Shown: positions 45,827-59,343 of the stretch, piece by piece
How positions within the stretch are numbered: the first letter of the stretch is position 1
How the letters are laid out: each line of letters starts with the position of its first letter
DNA from: an uncultured Pseudoxanthomonas sp.
GTDB lineage: Bacteria > Pseudomonadota > Gammaproteobacteria > Xanthomonadales > Xanthomonadaceae
DNA: 64,000 nt
Reading direction: 5' to 3'
Assembly: GCA_946479745.1 (NCBI GenBank)
Contig: CAMLGZ010000001.1
Coordinates: 248,001 to 312,000, forward strand
Notes under the pieces: model-generated
Database searches by the model: none
Told to the model about the DNA's origin: nothing
What the model saw: only the letters and a program-made list of their open reading frames with translations
Program-made: the position numbers and the translations under genes

Positions 45827-46606
45827 TCACGCCGAGGCCTCCAGCGAAGCGCTCAGGCCGCCGACCCAACTGGCGACTTTTTCCAGCGCCTGATAACGCG
45901 TCAGGTCCACATGGATCGGCGTGATGGAAATAAACCCGGTGCGCACCGCATGGAAATCGGTACCTGGGCCGGCATCCTGCTCCTGCCCGGCCGGGCCTAT
46001 CCAATACACCGTGCCGCCGCGTGGATCGGGCTGCGGCAGACAGGCTTCGGAACGGTGGCGGTTGCCCAGACGGGTGACTTCGAAGCCGGCGATTTCGTCC
46101 CACGGCAGATCGGGCACGTTGACGTTGAGAATGGTATCGGCCGGCAGCGGATCGGATTTCAGCCGCGCCACGATCTCCACGGCGGCGCGTGCTGCCGTCG
46201 CGAAATGGTTGGCTTTGTGATCCGTGGTGACCAGCGACATCGCTACCGCGGGCAGACCCAGGAAACGTCCTTCCATCGCCGCCGAAACGGTGCCCGAATA
46301 GATCACGTCATCGCCCAGATTGGCGGCGTTGTTGATGCCGGACACAACGATATCGGGTTCGATTTCCAGCATCCCGGTCAGCGCAAGGTGCACGCAGTCG
46401 GTGGGCGTGCCGGCGACGCGCCAGGTCTGTTCGTCCAGCTTCTTGATGCGGATGGGCAGATCCAGGGTCAGCGAATTGCTGGCTCCGGAGCGGTCGCGGT
46501 CGGGCGCGACCACCAGGACTTCGTGGCCGGCGTTGCGCAGGCCTTCCGCAAGGATTCGAATGCCGGGGGCGTCTACGCCGTCGTCGTTACTAACAAGTAC
46601 GCGCAT
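45827..46606 (-). CDS. surE: 5'/3'-nucleotidase SurE
   Basis: 259 residues. The metal-site motif is [14 protein letters not shown] at the N-terminus, with [11 protein letters not shown] and [21 protein letters not shown]. SurE dephosphorylates nucleoside monophosphates and short polyphosphate. The ATG at 46606 ([10 protein letters not shown]) is canonical. Just upstream of pcm as in the standard stress/survival cluster. Confidence 0.97.
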   Translation of the reverse strand: MRVLVSNDDGVDAPGIRILAEGLRNAGHEVLVVAPDRDRSGASNSLTLDLPIRIKKLDEQTWRVAGTPTDCVHLALTGMLEIEPDIVVSGINNAANLGDDVIYSGTVSAAMEGRFLGLPAVAMSLVTTDHKANHFATAARAAVEIVARLKSDPLPADTILNVNVPDLPWDEIAGFEVTRLGNRHRSEACLPQPDPRGGTVYWIGPAGQEQDAGPGTDFHAVRTGFISITPIHVDLTRYQALEKVASWVGGLSASLEASA

Positions 46607-46678
46607 GGGGTTCCTCAGGTACGGTCCCATGATACCGCACGCTCTTGCACCCCGCCCCGATGCCGCTAACCTGCAGGC

Positions 46679-47221
46679 ATGCCAATACCGCCCGACGACG
46701 ACGATGACGATGCCGCGCTGTTCCGCGAAGCGATAGGCCCGGTCAAGCGCTTGCCGGAATCAGCACCTGTTCCCGGCAAACCCAAACCCAGACCCGCCGC
46801 ACGCATGGCCGAACGCGACGAGAACCAGGCGCGCAGCGAATTCCAGCGCGGGCTGGACGATCTGTCGGCCCTGGCGGCGGGCGACACTCTGAGCTATCGG
46901 CGCGATTCGGTGCCGCCTGCGGTTTTCCAGCGATTGAAGCGCGGGCGTTTTTCGGCGCAGGACGAACTGGACCTGCATGGCGCCACCATGTTGCAGGCCG
47001 AGTCGATGCTGAGGCATTTCCTGGCCGAGGCGCACGCCCACGAGTTCGGATGCGTGCGCATCATCCACGGCAAGGGTCAGCGCGAGGAAGGGGGAATGCC
47101 GGTACTGAAGAATCTGGTCGACCGCATGTTGAGGCAACGCGCCGACATACTCGCATTCCACTCCGCGCCGGCCGCGCAAGGCGGTACCGGCGCCGTGGTG
47201 GTATTGTTGGCCAGGCGCTGA
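46679..47221 (+). CDS. Smr-domain protein, SmrB-like
   Basis: 180 residues. An acidic N-terminus ([12 protein letters not shown]), then the helix [16 protein letters not shown] and a C-terminal Smr domain with LDLHG (97-101) and [12 protein letters not shown] (HGKG at about 130-133). SmrB-type endonucleases cleave mRNA at collided ribosomes; assignment follows domain layout. It lies opposite to surE with 72 bp between starts. Confidence 0.85.
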   Translation: MPIPPDDDDDDAALFREAIGPVKRLPESAPVPGKPKPRPAARMAERDENQARSEFQRGLDDLSALAAGDTLSYRRDSVPPAVFQRLKRGRFSAQDELDLHGATMLQAESMLRHFLAEAHAHEFGCVRIIHGKGQREEGGMPVLKNLVDRMLRQRADILAFHSAPAAQGGTGAVVVLLARR

Positions 47222-47237
47222 AACTTCGCGTCCGGGA

Positions 47238-47477
47238 TCAATCCGCAGCGGCTACCGTGTTCACCCGCTTGGTGGGCTTGTTGACCCACATCACCCGGGT
47301 TCCGCGCTGCTTGGCGATGTTTTCGACGAGGGTCACGTACCGCTCGTCCACCTCCATGCTGAATCCTGCGGACCGATGTTGCGGCGTCGCGTCGCGGTAA
47401 GCGGTTTTAGTGCTTGCGCAACCGGCAAGCAGTACCAATCCGAACGACAAGGTCGCGATTCTCAAAAGAGTTTTCAT
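47238..47477 (-). CDS. Small lipoprotein
   Basis: 79 residues: signal LRIATLSFGLVLLAGC with lipobox LLAGC, then a short domain (GFSMEVDERYVTLVENIAKQRGTRVMWVNKP). Not recognised. Convergent with the Smr gene and 16 bp from it. Confidence 0.7.
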   Translation of the reverse strand: MKTLLRIATLSFGLVLLAGCASTKTAYRDATPQHRSAGFSMEVDERYVTLVENIAKQRGTRVMWVNKPTKRVNTVAAAD

Positions 47478-47616
47478 GACACCCTCCGATTCGAAAGCCA
47501 GAAAAGCCTCGGCGTCCGGCGGATATGCCGATCAGTGAATCTCCAGACGTCAATTCGGCTTATACGCCGGGCCTGCGGGCGTTCCAGTACCTGCTAAGGC
47601 TTTCCGACGAACGGCA

Positions 47617-48651
47617 TCAATTCCGTGCCGCATCGGAGACTTCTCCGAGCTCTTGCAGCAAAGCGGTGGCGTAGCAGCCGGGCGGCAGCGAGAACGCCAG
47701 CGATAGCGTTGCTTCTTCCTGCCATGTCCAGCTCAGCCCTTCGGCGACCAGACGCAGGGCGCGGCGCTCCTGTTTCAGCCCCGCCTCCTCCAGGCCTTTG
47801 CGCAAGGCCAGCGCATCGTCGCTGTCCAAGGCCGATCGCTCCACCTCGGCGCAGCGTGCCGTGCTGCGAAGCTCTCCGGCGCCCCACAACGGCCCACTGG
47901 GATGGATATCGAAACGCGCCAGGCGGTCGGCCAGCGCCGGGTCCCAGGGTTCCGGCCCGAACACGCTGCGGCTGCCCGACAGGATCCATACCTCCCCCTC
48001 CAGCGCCGCATCCCAGCTGGCGTCGCGCACGCGCGCGGCCAGCACGCGATTGAAAAGTTCCGAGCGCGCCGCAGAAAGCAGGATCGAACGCTGATCATGG
48101 CGCACGCGACGCCCGGCGAACATCGACAGCGCCGATTCGACATTGTCGCCGCCCCGGCCGAACCGCTGCTCGCCGAACCAGTTGGGTAGACCGCGAGCGG
48201 CGATCTGTTGCAAGCGCGCTTCAATGGCTGCGCGTTCGCCGGCCACTTCGCGCAACACCAGCACAAAGCGGTTTCCGGCTAGCGCGCCACGCGGCAATTT
48301 TCGGCTGTGCCAGGTGGCCTCGAGCACGCGGACATCTTCGGACTGCAGGGAAGCAGTGTCCGGTGCGATCCGTTTGGGGAAGTGCACGCTGAATCGCTGG
48401 CGGGTCACCGCGTGCCGGTCCTTCATCCCCGCGTAGCCGATGGCCATTTCCGGCAGTTTTGCCCAGTCGGCCAACCGCTTGGCCACCGCAGCCGTGTTGA
48501 GGCCGCGCTTCTCCAGGGTCAGCAACAAATGCTCGCCTTCCCCACTGGGCTCGAAGCCGGCGATTTCCTCGACGAAAAAGTCTTCCTGCCGGGTGCGTAT
48601 CCGTGCGCTGAGCACCGGCACGCCGAAGGCGCTGGGTAACGATTGGATCAC
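47617..48651 (-). CDS. truD: tRNA pseudouridine(13) synthase TruD
   Basis: 344 residues from a GTG at 48651 that overlaps the ispF stop (GTGA). The catalytic Asp is Asp78 in [30 protein letters not shown] is another family signature. Converts U13 of tRNA-Glu to pseudouridine. Longer readings upstream run through ispF and are not coding. Confidence 0.95.
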   Translation of the reverse strand: MIQSLPSAFGVPVLSARIRTRQEDFFVEEIAGFEPSGEGEHLLLTLEKRGLNTAAVAKRLADWAKLPEMAIGYAGMKDRHAVTRQRFSVHFPKRIAPDTASLQSEDVRVLEATWHSRKLPRGALAGNRFVLVLREVAGERAAIEARLQQIAARGLPNWFGEQRFGRGGDNVESALSMFAGRRVRHDQRSILLSAARSELFNRVLAARVRDASWDAALEGEVWILSGSRSVFGPEPWDPALADRLARFDIHPSGPLWGAGELRSTARCAEVERSALDSDDALALRKGLEEAGLKQERRALRLVAEGLSWTWQEEATLSLAFSLPPGCYATALLQELGEVSDAARN

Positions 48652-49142
48652 CCGGCGTGGACCAGCAGCACCACGGCTTGAGCGGCGATACCTTCGCCGC
48701 GCCCGGTGAATCCGAGTTTCTCGCTGGTGGTGGCCTTGACGCTGACGGCGTCCGCGTCGATGCCCAGGTCGGTGGCGATCAGTTGACGCATCGCATCCGC
48801 ATGCGGGCCGACCTTGGGGCGTTCGCAGATCACGGTGATGTCCGCGTTGCTCACTTTCCAGCCTTTTTCGCCGATCAAGGCGTTGCAGTGGCGAAGGAAC
48901 GAGCGACTGTCGGCTCCTTTCCATTGTGGGTCCGACGGCGGGAAATGTTTGCCGATATCGCCCAACGCCAACGCGCCCAGCATCGCATCGCACAACGCAT
49001 GCAGGACCACATCCCCATCGCTGTGCGCTTCCACACCGCGATCGTGCGGCACGCGCACGCCGCCGAGCATGAGGTGGTCGCCCGTAGCGAAGGCGTGGAC
49101 GTCGATGCCTTGGCCGATGCGGATCATGGGAGGTGGAGGCAT
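48648..49142 (-). CDS. ispF: 2-C-methyl-D-erythritol 2,4-cyclodiphosphate synthase
   Basis: 164 residues, MEP isoprenoid pathway. Metal ligands in [11 protein letters not shown] (Asp14, His16) and [20 protein letters not shown]; the C-terminal [23 protein letters not shown] is canonical. The first ATG at 49142 has a GGGA site; the ATG at 49127 (MIRIGQ) is also possible. Separated from ispD by an R5 repeat. Confidence 0.97.
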   Translation of the reverse strand: MPPPPMIRIGQGIDVHAFATGDHLMLGGVRVPHDRGVEAHSDGDVVLHALCDAMLGALALGDIGKHFPPSDPQWKGADSRSFLRHCNALIGEKGWKVSNADITVICERPKVGPHADAMRQLIATDLGIDADAVSVKATTSEKLGFTGRGEGIAAQAVVLLVHAG

Positions 49143-49167
49143 GCATCAATCCCGTAATGAATGAGGT

Positions 49168-49252
49168 AGGAGCGCCCCATGGGCGCGAGCTTTCGTTTCA
49201 ATTGGTCGGATTCCCAACGCCAGGAGCTCGCGCCCGTGGGGCGCTCCTACAC
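49168..49252. repeat. Inverted repeat R5 between ispF and ispD
   Basis: GTAGGAGCGCCCCATGGGCGCGAGCT and GAGCTCGCGCCCGTGGGGCGCTCCTAC, the same element as at 31700-31779. Its end overlaps the ispD stop codon, so the ispD/ispF transcript would carry a large hairpin. Confidence 0.8.
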
Positions 49253-49942
49253 CATACGTTGCGAAAGTATGAACTCGAAACGCGCCAGATCAGCCGGCGT
49301 GGTGATTTTGAAATTGTCCTCGCTGCCTTCGATCAGCAACGGCCGCAACCCCTGCAGCTCCATCGCCATGGATTCGTCGGTGACCTCCACGCCTGCCTTG
49401 CCGGCCTCTTCCAGCGCACGCGACAGCTGCAGGCGCCGGAACAGTTGCGGAGTCAGCGCGCGCCACAATCGCTGGCGCGGCTCGGTGCCGTCGATGCCGC
49501 CATCGTCGCCGGCACGCTTCAGCGTGTCGCGCACCGGCGCGGCCAGGATAGCCCCCACCGGATCGTTGCGGCCGCGCTCGAGCAACTGCTGCAGATCGTC
49601 CTGGCCCAGGTTGGGCCGCGCCGCATCGTGGACCAGCACGAAGTCATCGGCTCTGACCACGGCTGGCAGCGCCTTGAGCGCAGCCAGCACCGATTCTGCA
49701 CGGGTGGCGCCGCCGACGCAGGTCAGGACCGGCTTGCCGCTGAAGCTTTCCCAGCCCGGCCAATCCGCGTCGTTCTCCGACAGCGCGACTACTGCACCCT
49801 CCACCGCCGAATGCGCGAACAGCGCCGCAAGCGTGTAGGCGATCAACGGCTGTCCGCCTACGCTCAGGTACTGCTTGGGAATTTCGCTGCCGAAACGGGT
49901 GCCGCGTCCGGCGGCGGGCACCACCACCCAGATACCTGGCAT
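49247..49942 (-). CDS. ispD: 2-C-methyl-D-erythritol 4-phosphate cytidylyltransferase
   Basis: 231 residues. CTP-binding [21 protein letters not shown] at the N-terminus, [11 protein letters not shown] in the middle, [21 protein letters not shown] near the end. Third step of the MEP pathway. It shares a base with the ftsB stop (overlap at 49942). Confidence 0.97.
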   Translation of the reverse strand: MPGIWVVVPAAGRGTRFGSEIPKQYLSVGGQPLIAYTLAALFAHSAVEGAVVALSENDADWPGWESFSGKPVLTCVGGATRAESVLAALKALPAVVRADDFVLVHDAARPNLGQDDLQQLLERGRNDPVGAILAAPVRDTLKRAGDDGGIDGTEPRQRLWRALTPQLFRRLQLSRALEEAGKAGVEVTDESMAMELQGLRPLLIEGSEDNFKITTPADLARFEFILSQRMV

Positions 49943-50283
49943 CAGCGGTTTTGCTCCGCCTGCGGAGCGGCGGTTTCTTCGGTGACCGGCGCCGGTGCGG
50001 TGGGCGGTTCGACCACGCGATAGAACTTCTCGCCTGGCTTGATCATGCCCAGTTCGCTGCGCGCGCGTTCTTCCACCGCTTCCTCACCGGACTTCAGATC
50101 CTCGACTTCGGCCGCCAACGCATTGTTGCGCTCCCGCAAACCCTCGTTATCGCGCTTCTGGTGCGCCACCTGGTTCTGCAGGCCGGTCACTTCGCCCCAA
50201 CTGCCCTCGCTGAACCACAACCGGTACTGCAGCCACCCGAACAGCAGCGCCAGTATCAGCAGTGGCCACCCGAGGCGACGCAT
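49942..50283 (-). CDS. ftsB: Cell division protein FtsB
   Basis: 113 residues: short cytoplasmic start, one membrane span ([21 protein letters not shown]), then a periplasmic coiled coil ([31 protein letters not shown]) and a Pro/Ala-rich tail. Assembles with FtsL and FtsQ. Three bases after eno. Confidence 0.93.
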   Translation of the reverse strand: MRRLGWPLLILALLFGWLQYRLWFSEGSWGEVTGLQNQVAHQKRDNEGLRERNNALAAEVEDLKSGEEAVEERARSELGMIKPGEKFYRVVEPPTAPAPVTEETAAPQAEQNR

Positions 50284-50286
50284 CGC

Positions 50287-51606
<1,320 letters not shown>

Positions 51607-52194
51607 TCAGATTTTGCGTAATGGAATCAGGAAATAGAAGTTGGCCACGCCGATCATCGACTGGTCGACGACCACGAAATCCTGGGTTTTGCGCAAAGCA
51701 TCCAAATCGACTTTCGAGTTCCAGAAGCGATCGAGATAGTCCGCCAGTCCCTGCAATTGTGCGGTGGGAAGCTCGCTCAAATCGACATGCACAAGCTGCA
51801 TATCACCGTTATCTGCAGCGTCCGAAAGCACACATCCGATAGGCGCTTCTCCGAACAGGCCTTGCGACGCAACTTGCTCGGACATCCGAAGCTCGGTTGT
51901 TTCCTTGCTTATAGCACCGGTGCGCGTCATCGCTTCGGCGTCGACCTGTAGTGCGAACGCCGGCTGCCCGACGATATATTCGGGATCGATGTATTCGCCA
52001 ACCAGCCCCGAAAATTCGGCCGTGTCGGCCAAGGGCGCGACCGCATAGTTGCCGGACATCGCGCGGCAGGCATCAGGAAGGCCGGCCGCAGCCGTTTCTA
52101 CTCCATCCCCTTGGCGGATTTCATGCGCGACCGCAGGCGTCACGGATATGGCCATAGCGGCCGCCACCGTCCACCTCGGGAATCTCCAAGTCAT
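51607..52194 (-). CDS. Exported hypothetical protein between kdsA and eno
   Basis: 195 residues with a signal peptide ([18 protein letters not shown]). The mature part has two Cys ([16 protein letters not shown]) and mixed alpha/beta character ([21 protein letters not shown]). No named family recognised. Its ATG overlaps the kdsA stop by 4 bp, so it is probably translated with it and was captured into the kdsA-eno interval. Confidence 0.7.
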   Translation of the reverse strand: MTWRFPRWTVAAAMAISVTPAVAHEIRQGDGVETAAAGLPDACRAMSGNYAVAPLADTAEFSGLVGEYIDPEYIVGQPAFALQVDAEAMTRTGAISKETTELRMSEQVASQGLFGEAPIGCVLSDAADNGDMQLVHVDLSELPTAQLQGLADYLDRFWNSKVDLDALRKTQDFVVVDQSMIGVANFYFLIPLRKI

Positions 52195-53024
52195 AGCGCA
52201 GACTCTAGAAAACCGTTCTTCTTGGTGATGCCGTCCAGCGCCATCAGCGTTTCCAGCAACGCTTCCATCTTGCCCAACGGCCAGGCGTTAGGACCGTCGG
52301 AAAGCGCCTCTTCCGGCTTGGGGTGCGTTTCCATGAAGATGCCGGCGATGCCCACTGCCATCGCCGCGCGCGCCAGCACCGGCACGAACTCGCGCTGCCC
52401 ACCGGACTTGCCGTCCATGCCGCCGGGCAACTGCACCGAATGGGTCGCGTCGAACACCACCGGGCAGCCGGTGTCTCGCATCACGCTGAGCGAGCGCATA
52501 TCGGAAACCAGATTGTTGTAGCCGAAGCTGGCGCCGCGTTCGCAGGCCATGATCTGCTCGTTGCCCGTAGCCTTGGCCTTGTTGGTGACGTGCTTCATTT
52601 CCCAGGGCGACAGGAACTGACCCTTCTTGATATTGACCGGCCGGCCAGCGCTGGCGACCTTGTGGATGAAGTCGGTCTGACGGCACAGGAACGCAGGCGT
52701 CTGCAGTACGTCGACGACCGACGCGACTTCATCCAGCGGTGTGTATTCGTGCACGTCGGTGAGCACCGGCACGCCGATCTGTTTTTTTACTTCGGCCAGC
52801 ACCTTCAAGCCCTCTTCCAGGCCAGGGCCGCGGAAACTGGTGCCGGAAGTGCGATTGGCCTTGTCGAAGCTGGATTTGAAGATGAAATTGATGCCCAGCT
52901 TGCCGGTGATCTCCTTCAGCTTTCCGGCGACATCCAGCTGCAGCTGCATCGATTCGATGACGCAGGGTCCTGCGATGAGGAAGAAAGGTTTATCGAGGCC
53001 GACTTCGAAGTCGCAGAGTTTCAT
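52191..53024 (-). CDS. kdsA: 3-deoxy-8-phosphooctulonate synthase
   Basis: 277 residues, condenses PEP and arabinose 5-phosphate to KDO-8-phosphate for lipopolysaccharide. [35 protein letters not shown] and [29 protein letters not shown] follow the family. Lies between pyrG and eno as in many relatives. Confidence 0.97.
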   Translation of the reverse strand: MKLCDFEVGLDKPFFLIAGPCVIESMQLQLDVAGKLKEITGKLGINFIFKSSFDKANRTSGTSFRGPGLEEGLKVLAEVKKQIGVPVLTDVHEYTPLDEVASVVDVLQTPAFLCRQTDFIHKVASAGRPVNIKKGQFLSPWEMKHVTNKAKATGNEQIMACERGASFGYNNLVSDMRSLSVMRDTGCPVVFDATHSVQLPGGMDGKSGGQREFVPVLARAAMAVGIAGIFMETHPKPEEALSDGPNAWPLGKMEALLETLMALDGITKKNGFLESAL

Positions 53025-53040
53025 AAAGTTTCCCGCTGAA

Positions 53041-53175
53041 GAAGCCCCTCTCCCATCGGGAGAGGGGTTGGGGTGAGGGTACGGCGAAATAGCGAATGTT
53101 CAGGCGTTCGTGACTTCGCCGTACCCTCATCCGCCCCTTCGGGGCACCTTCTCCCGATGGGAGAAGGGACTAGAG
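53041..53175. repeat. Inverted R4-variant pair between pyrG and kdsA
   Basis: CCCTCTCCCATCGGGAGAGGGGTTGGGGTGAGGGTACGGCG at one side and CGCCGTACCCTCATCC...CTTCTCCCGATGGGAGAAGG at the other form a long imperfect inverted repeat. Confidence 0.75.
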
Positions 53176-53184
53176 TCAGAAACT

Positions 53185-54999
<1,815 letters not shown>

Positions 55000-55005
55000 T
55001 CAGCG

Positions 55006-55605
55006 CTAGCGGTGATCCCGCTTGTCGTGGCCGGCCTCTTCCTGGTCGGCCGCCTTGCGCTCGGCCCGGCGCTCGCGCCAGGATTTCCTCGTGCTGCCGG
55101 ACGCCGTATCGGTCGGCTGGCTGGCGATAGCGCTATGGGTCGCCGCCGCCGCATTGCCGGAGACGCTCGTCACCGCCCGGTCATCGGCATGCAGCGCTCC
55201 ATTGGCCGCAGCGTCCGCGCCAACGCTGGTGCTGGCCTGTCCTGACGACTGGATAGCCGCGTTGGAAAGGCCGCCCACGGCTGTGTCGCCTGCGGCCTGC
55301 GCCGTACCTGCAGCGCTGCCGACGGCCTGCGTGCCCATCGATGCCGCTGCCGAAGTAGCGGCCCTCCCTTCCGCATTCGCGCGGGCAGCAGCCCTGCGGG
55401 CGGAACGGGTGGTCTGGTCGACCGCGTCGGTATTGGCGCCGATGTCGACGCGCGTCCCTACGGCACCGCCCACATTGACGGGTCCTGTCTGCACACCCGC
55501 ACCGCCGCCAACGCCTATGTTGCCGCCCAATACCTGAGCGGACGCGACGGGAGCAGCCAGCGAAGTGGCGATCAGGATCGGCAGGAAATATTTGTTCTGC
55601 TTCAT
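55006..55605 (-). CDS. Secreted Ala/Gly-rich low-complexity protein
   Basis: 199 residues with a signal peptide (LPILIATSLAAPVASAQ) and a mature region dominated by Ala, Gly, Ser and Thr (GGNIGVGGGAGVQTGPVNVGG; DTAVGGLSNAAIQSSGQ), ending in a charged tail (RRAERKAADQEEAGHDKRDHR). GAGGA precedes the ATG at 55605. No family recognised. A GACGCCCC/GGGGCGTC hairpin lies downstream at about 54948-54971. Confidence 0.65.
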   Translation of the reverse strand: MKQNKYFLPILIATSLAAPVASAQVLGGNIGVGGGAGVQTGPVNVGGAVGTRVDIGANTDAVDQTTRSARRAAARANAEGRAATSAAASMGTQAVGSAAGTAQAAGDTAVGGLSNAAIQSSGQASTSVGADAAANGALHADDRAVTSVSGNAAAATHSAIASQPTDTASGSTRKSWRERRAERKAADQEEAGHDKRDHR

Positions 55606-55813
55606 GGTCGATATCCTCGGTTCTCTATCTGTCGGGGGACACATCAGAGCCACCCTGCTTGCAGGCAGCGTGCCGACCCTAGGCAATGCCTCCCGGCTCC
55701 AGGCTGAACCACCGGGCCAGTTCCGACGGATCGATGCAAGACAACCGTTTTCGACCAAAAAACTTTTCCAATACAGACAGTTGCGGCGCCAAAAACGGAT
55801 GAACGACCGACAA

Positions 55814-55844
55814 CAAAAAAAGCGCCCCGGCATGCGGGGCGCTT
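55814..55844 (-). terminator. Terminator of the 84-aa gene
   Basis: AGCGCCCC/GGGGCGCT stem around GGCATGC, followed on the minus strand by seven T. It lies 50 bp after the stop at 55895. Confidence 0.85.
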
Positions 55845-55894
55845 GTGGACCAGACGGGCCCATAACTACTTACTCGTCGGAAGAAGTCGCCGAA

Positions 55895-56149
55895 TCAAGG
55901 TTTGCGCTCTTCCTCTTCTTCTTCCGTGTCCGATTTCTTGCCGTTCTCGCCCTTGGCCTTGGCCCTGGCGGCCGCTGCGGCCTCGTTCTGGGCACGTCGC
56001 TCGGCCTTCTTGTCGGCGTCGGATTTCTCCTCCCCCGAGGCGCTCGCAGTCCGGTCGGCGTTGGAATTGGCCTTGGACTGGGCAAAGGCCGCCGTGGCGG
56101 TCAGTGCGGCGGCAATGGCGCCAAGGAGGATCAGGTTGCGCTTGTTCAT
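55895..56149 (-). CDS. Small exported highly charged protein
   Basis: 84 residues: signal peptide (LILLGAIAAALTATAAFAQ) and a mature segment almost wholly charged (KSDADKKAERRAQNEAAAAARAKAKG, EEEEEERKP). GGAGAA precedes the ATG at 56149. Its neighbour at 55006 has a similar exported low-complexity design. Function unknown. Confidence 0.65.
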   Translation of the reverse strand: MNKRNLILLGAIAAALTATAAFAQSKANSNADRTASASGEEKSDADKKAERRAQNEAAAAARAKAKGENGKKSDTEEEEEERKP

Positions 56150-56316
56150 GGGGTTCTCCGTTTGCTGTCGGTGCGGGGCGAAGTCGGGCCAAAGCACCCT
56201 TACCGGTCGCGCGAAACATAGTCCACCACAACCCACCTGCCACTGAACGTGCAAAAAAAGAACTCAAGCCGCACACTTCGGGGCTGTAGTCGCCCTAGAA
56301 AAAAATCGCCCATTCC

Positions 56317-58206
56317 ATGAATACCCGTTACAACGCTGCCGATATCGAAGTCCTTTCCGGCCTGGACCCGGTCAAACGCCGTCCGGGCATGTACACCGAC
56401 ACCACCCGGCCCAACCACCTGGCCCAGGAAGTCATCGACAACGCAGTGGACGAGGCGCTGGCCGGCCACGCCAGCGAGATCGAGGTGATCCTGTTCAAGG
56501 ACGGCAGCTGCCAGGTCAGCGACGACGGCCGCGGCATGCCGGTGGACATCCACCCGGAAGAGAAGATCTCGGGCGTGGAACTGATCCTCACCCGTCTGCA
56601 TGCCGGCGGCAAGTTCAACAACCGCAACTACACCTTCAGCGGTGGTCTGCACGGCGTGGGCGTCAGCGTGGTCAATGCGCTGTCGAAGAAGGTCGAGCTG
56701 TTCATCAAGCGCGATGGCAACGAATACCGCATGGAATTCCGCGACGGCGACGCGGCTTCCAAGCTGGAAGTGGTGAATACCGTCGGCAAGAAGAATACCG
56801 GCACAAGATTGCGCTTCTGGGTCGATCCGAAATATTTCGACACCGCCAAGTACAACCTGCGTGCGCTGAAGCATTTGCTGCGCGCCAAGGCCGTGCTCTG
56901 CCCAGGCCTGACCGTGAAGCTGTTCGACGAAGCCAGCGGGGAGCGCGACGAGTGGCATTACCGCGACGGTCTGCGCGACTACCTGCTGGGCGAACTGCAG
57001 GGCCGCGAGCTGTTGCCGCCGGAGCTTTTCACCGGGCAGCTGTCCAAGCAAAGCGAGATCGTGGACTGGGCCGTGTCCTGGATTCCCGAAGGCGAGCTGG
57101 TGCAGGAAAGCTACGTCAACCTGATCCCCACCGCCCAGCACGGCACCCACGTCAACGGATTGCGCAGCGGTCTGACCGATGCGCTGCGCGAGTTCTGCGA
57201 TTTCCGCAACCTGCTACCGCGTGGCGTCAAGCTGGCGCCGGAAGACGTATGGGACCGGGTGGCTTTCGTGCTGTCGCTGAAGATGACCGATCCGCAATTC
57301 AGCGGCCAGACCAAGGAGCGTTTGAGTTCGCGCCAGGCCGCCGGTTTCATCGAAGGCGCAGCGCATGATGCGTTCTCGCTGTGGCTCAACCAGCACACCG
57401 ATTTCGGCGAGCGCATCGCGCAGCTGGCGATCGAACGCGCCAGCGCGCGGCTGAAGACCGAGAAGCAGATCGTCCGCAAGAAGGTCACCCAGGGCCCCGC
57501 CCTGCCCGGCAAGCTGGCCGACTGCATTTCGCAGGATCTCTCGCGCACCGAATTGTTTCTGGTGGAAGGCGACTCGGCCGGCGGCAGCGCCAAGCAGGCG
57601 CGCGACAAGGATTTCCAGGCCATCCTGCCGCTGCGCGGCAAGATCCTCAACACTTGGGAAGTGGCGTCCGGCGGCGTGCTGGCTTCCAACGAAGTGCACG
57701 ATCTGGCGGTGGCCATCGGTTGCGATCCCGGCAAGGACGACATCACCGGTCTGCGCTACGGCAAGGTGGTGATCCTGGCCGATGCGGATTCCGACGGCCT
57801 GCATATCGCTACGTTGCTGACGGCCTTGTTCCTCAAGCATTTCCCGGCACTGGTGCAGGCAGGCAATATCTTCGTGGCCATGCCGCCACTGTTCCGCGTG
57901 GATGTGGGCAAGCAGGTGTTCTACGCGCTGGACGAGGAAGAGAAGCGCTTGTTGCTGGAGAAGATCGAGCGCGAGAAACTCAAAGGCACGGTCAACGTCA
58001 CTCGCTTCAAGGGCTTGGGCGAGATGAATCCTTCGCAGCTGCGAGAGTCCACCATCCATCCGGATACGCGGCGACTGGTGCAGTTGACCAATGAGGACGA
58101 CAGCGGTACGCGTTCGCTGATGGACATGCTGCTGGCCAAGAAGCGCGCGAGCGATCGGAAGGCGTGGTTGGAGCAGAAGGGAGATCTTGCTTCGCTGGAG
58201 GTTTGA
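56317..58206 (+). CDS. parE: DNA topoisomerase IV subunit B
   Basis: 629 residues. GHKL ATPase with VIDNAVDEAL and DDGRGMPVDIHP, transducer domain, then TOPRIM motifs EGDSAGGSAKQARD, PLRGKILNTW and DADSDGLHI. Works with ParC to unlink daughter chromosomes. Start ATG 56317; length matches E. coli ParE. The last codons (SLEV) belong to the direct repeat bounding the island downstream. Confidence 0.98.
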   Translation: MNTRYNAADIEVLSGLDPVKRRPGMYTDTTRPNHLAQEVIDNAVDEALAGHASEIEVILFKDGSCQVSDDGRGMPVDIHPEEKISGVELILTRLHAGGKFNNRNYTFSGGLHGVGVSVVNALSKKVELFIKRDGNEYRMEFRDGDAASKLEVVNTVGKKNTGTRLRFWVDPKYFDTAKYNLRALKHLLRAKAVLCPGLTVKLFDEASGERDEWHYRDGLRDYLLGELQGRELLPPELFTGQLSKQSEIVDWAVSWIPEGELVQESYVNLIPTAQHGTHVNGLRSGLTDALREFCDFRNLLPRGVKLAPEDVWDRVAFVLSLKMTDPQFSGQTKERLSSRQAAGFIEGAAHDAFSLWLNQHTDFGERIAQLAIERASARLKTEKQIVRKKVTQGPALPGKLADCISQDLSRTELFLVEGDSAGGSAKQARDKDFQAILPLRGKILNTWEVASGGVLASNEVHDLAVAIGCDPGKDDITGLRYGKVVILADADSDGLHIATLLTALFLKHFPALVQAGNIFVAMPPLFRVDVGKQVFYALDEEEKRLLLEKIEREKLKGTVNVTRFKGLGEMNPSQLRESTIHPDTRRLVQLTNEDDSGTRSLMDMLLAKKRASDRKAWLEQKGDLASLEV

Positions 58207-58308
58207 ACGATCGCGCAGCCCGCCTATTTCGCCGGCCGCGTCACCGTAAACACGCCGATCAGCATCAGCACCGTACCGGCGATCTGCCACACACCCATCG
58301 GTTCGCCG
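58188..58308. repeat. Left 121-bp direct repeat of the island (copy of parE and eamA 3' ends)
   Basis: From TGCTTCGCTGGAGGTTTGAACGATC (end of parE) through CTATTTCGCCGGCCGCGTCACCG to CCCATCGGTTCGCCG. The matching copy at 63389-63507 is about 90% identical and in the same orientation. Confidence 0.85.
58224..58308 (-). pseudogene. C-terminal fragment of the EamA permease gene
   Basis: The minus strand encodes GEPMGVWQIAGTVLMLIGVF and TVTRPAK followed by TAG, equal except for one residue to the end of the intact permease at 63423. It has no upstream part; the break point is at 58308, where unrelated island DNA begins. Confidence 0.85.
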
Positions 58309-58402
58309 GGCGGAGAAGTGAACCTGACCCGTTTTACATCGTCAGTCAAGTCACTTAACTGCCTCCATCCCCTTTCATTCACCCATTCTTCTGCCCTTAC
58401 TC

Positions 58403-58840
58403 TTACTTGAAGCGGAAGTTGGTCAGGACTTCTTTCAAGAACTCCTCCAATGAAACGGGATCGCCCGGCACCAGCTCGCCCGTAATACTAATTAGGCGGC
58501 AACTCTCCACGAATCCGGAATAGAAGAAATAGCGCTCGAAATTGTCGTAACCGACATAGTTTATTTGCATTACATTGCCAGGAAGTAGAGACGCCCATGG
58601 CTTTCCAAGATATACGTCGCGATCGGAAGCGATTTCAGTTTCTGCTCTGTATCGCGCATCCAACACGCCATCCGCAATTCTCTCCAAATCCATTGCTTTG
58701 AAGTCGATAACGGCGCAGGAAATCGTCAAACGCGCTTTTCTGAGCTGACAATGGAAGACATATTGTTCTGGATCATTGACCCGCTCTTCGACCCAATCTC
58801 CATAAAGAGAGAGCGCGAAGTACTCGTTATCCACTCGCAT
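58403..58840 (-). CDS. Small hypothetical island protein
   Basis: 145 residues from the ATG at 58840 (open frame to 58966). Starts MRVDNEYFALSLYGDWVEERV; contains ARLTISCAVIDFKAMDLERIADGVLDAR and YFFYSGFVESCRLISITGELV. No signal peptide; lower GC than parE. Not recognised. Its place downstream of the VirB6-like gene and its size would suit an immunity protein, an inference only. Confidence 0.6.
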   Translation of the reverse strand: MRVDNEYFALSLYGDWVEERVNDPEQYVFHCQLRKARLTISCAVIDFKAMDLERIADGVLDARYRAETEIASDRDVYLGKPWASLLPGNVMQINYVGYDNFERYFFYSGFVESCRLISITGELVPGDPVSLEEFLKEVLTNFRFK

Positions 58841-59052
58841 GAGTACAAACCTACTAAACGGAGAAAACTGAATCGTGCTGCGAAGACTCGGTAGCGGGCG
58901 CAGCCAAGAATCAGCAATTAAGTAGAGACCAAAGCAGAACTGAAACTTTTTTATGGCAAAAATCATCTAGGGCATACTGGTCTAGCAATCGCAAAATCGC
59001 CTGCCTTACGGGCATTTTTTCACGAGAAGAATGAACAAAATATCCGCGATAT

Positions 59053-59343
59053 CTATCTGAGCTTTTCTGGCTTGGAATTGTAAATATCCCAAGCAATCTT
59101 TCGGCCAAGCTTCTTATCACCCGTCTCGAAGGCGGAGAGCATGGCTTTCAATTGCCCGTCCAGCATGCTTGCCTGATCCAGATCTCGCTTTATCTTCGGT
59201 CGCGCAGCAACCCATAGCTCTCGAATTTCCGCCATATTGAATTCATATGTGATGTAACTCTCAGGATCATATTCATCGGGGGCCATTGCTGCTGCTGCAC
59301 CTACAGCTCCGGCTAGATCATCAAGGTTTTTCCGTAAAGACAT
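59053..59343 (-). CDS. Small protein coupled to the VirB6-like gene, candidate immunity
   Basis: 96 residues, helical and acidic (MSLRKNLDDLAGAVGAAAAM, EIRELWVAARPKIKRDLDQAS, FETGDKKLGRKIAWDIYNS). Its ATG uses the last base of the upstream stop (TAATG), giving strict translational coupling. That arrangement after a protein with a toxin-like tail suggests it protects the producer, but no family was recognised. Confidence 0.65.
   Translation of the reverse strand: MSLRKNLDDLAGAVGAAAAMAPDEYDPESYITYEFNMAEIRELWVAARPKIKRDLDQASMLDGQLKAMLSAFETGDKKLGRKIAWDIYNSKPEKLR

Noticed and set aside
48652..49149. Extension of the truD frame through ispF
   Set aside because: It runs opposite in frame to the well-conserved ispF; the GTG at 48651 gives the correct TruD length.
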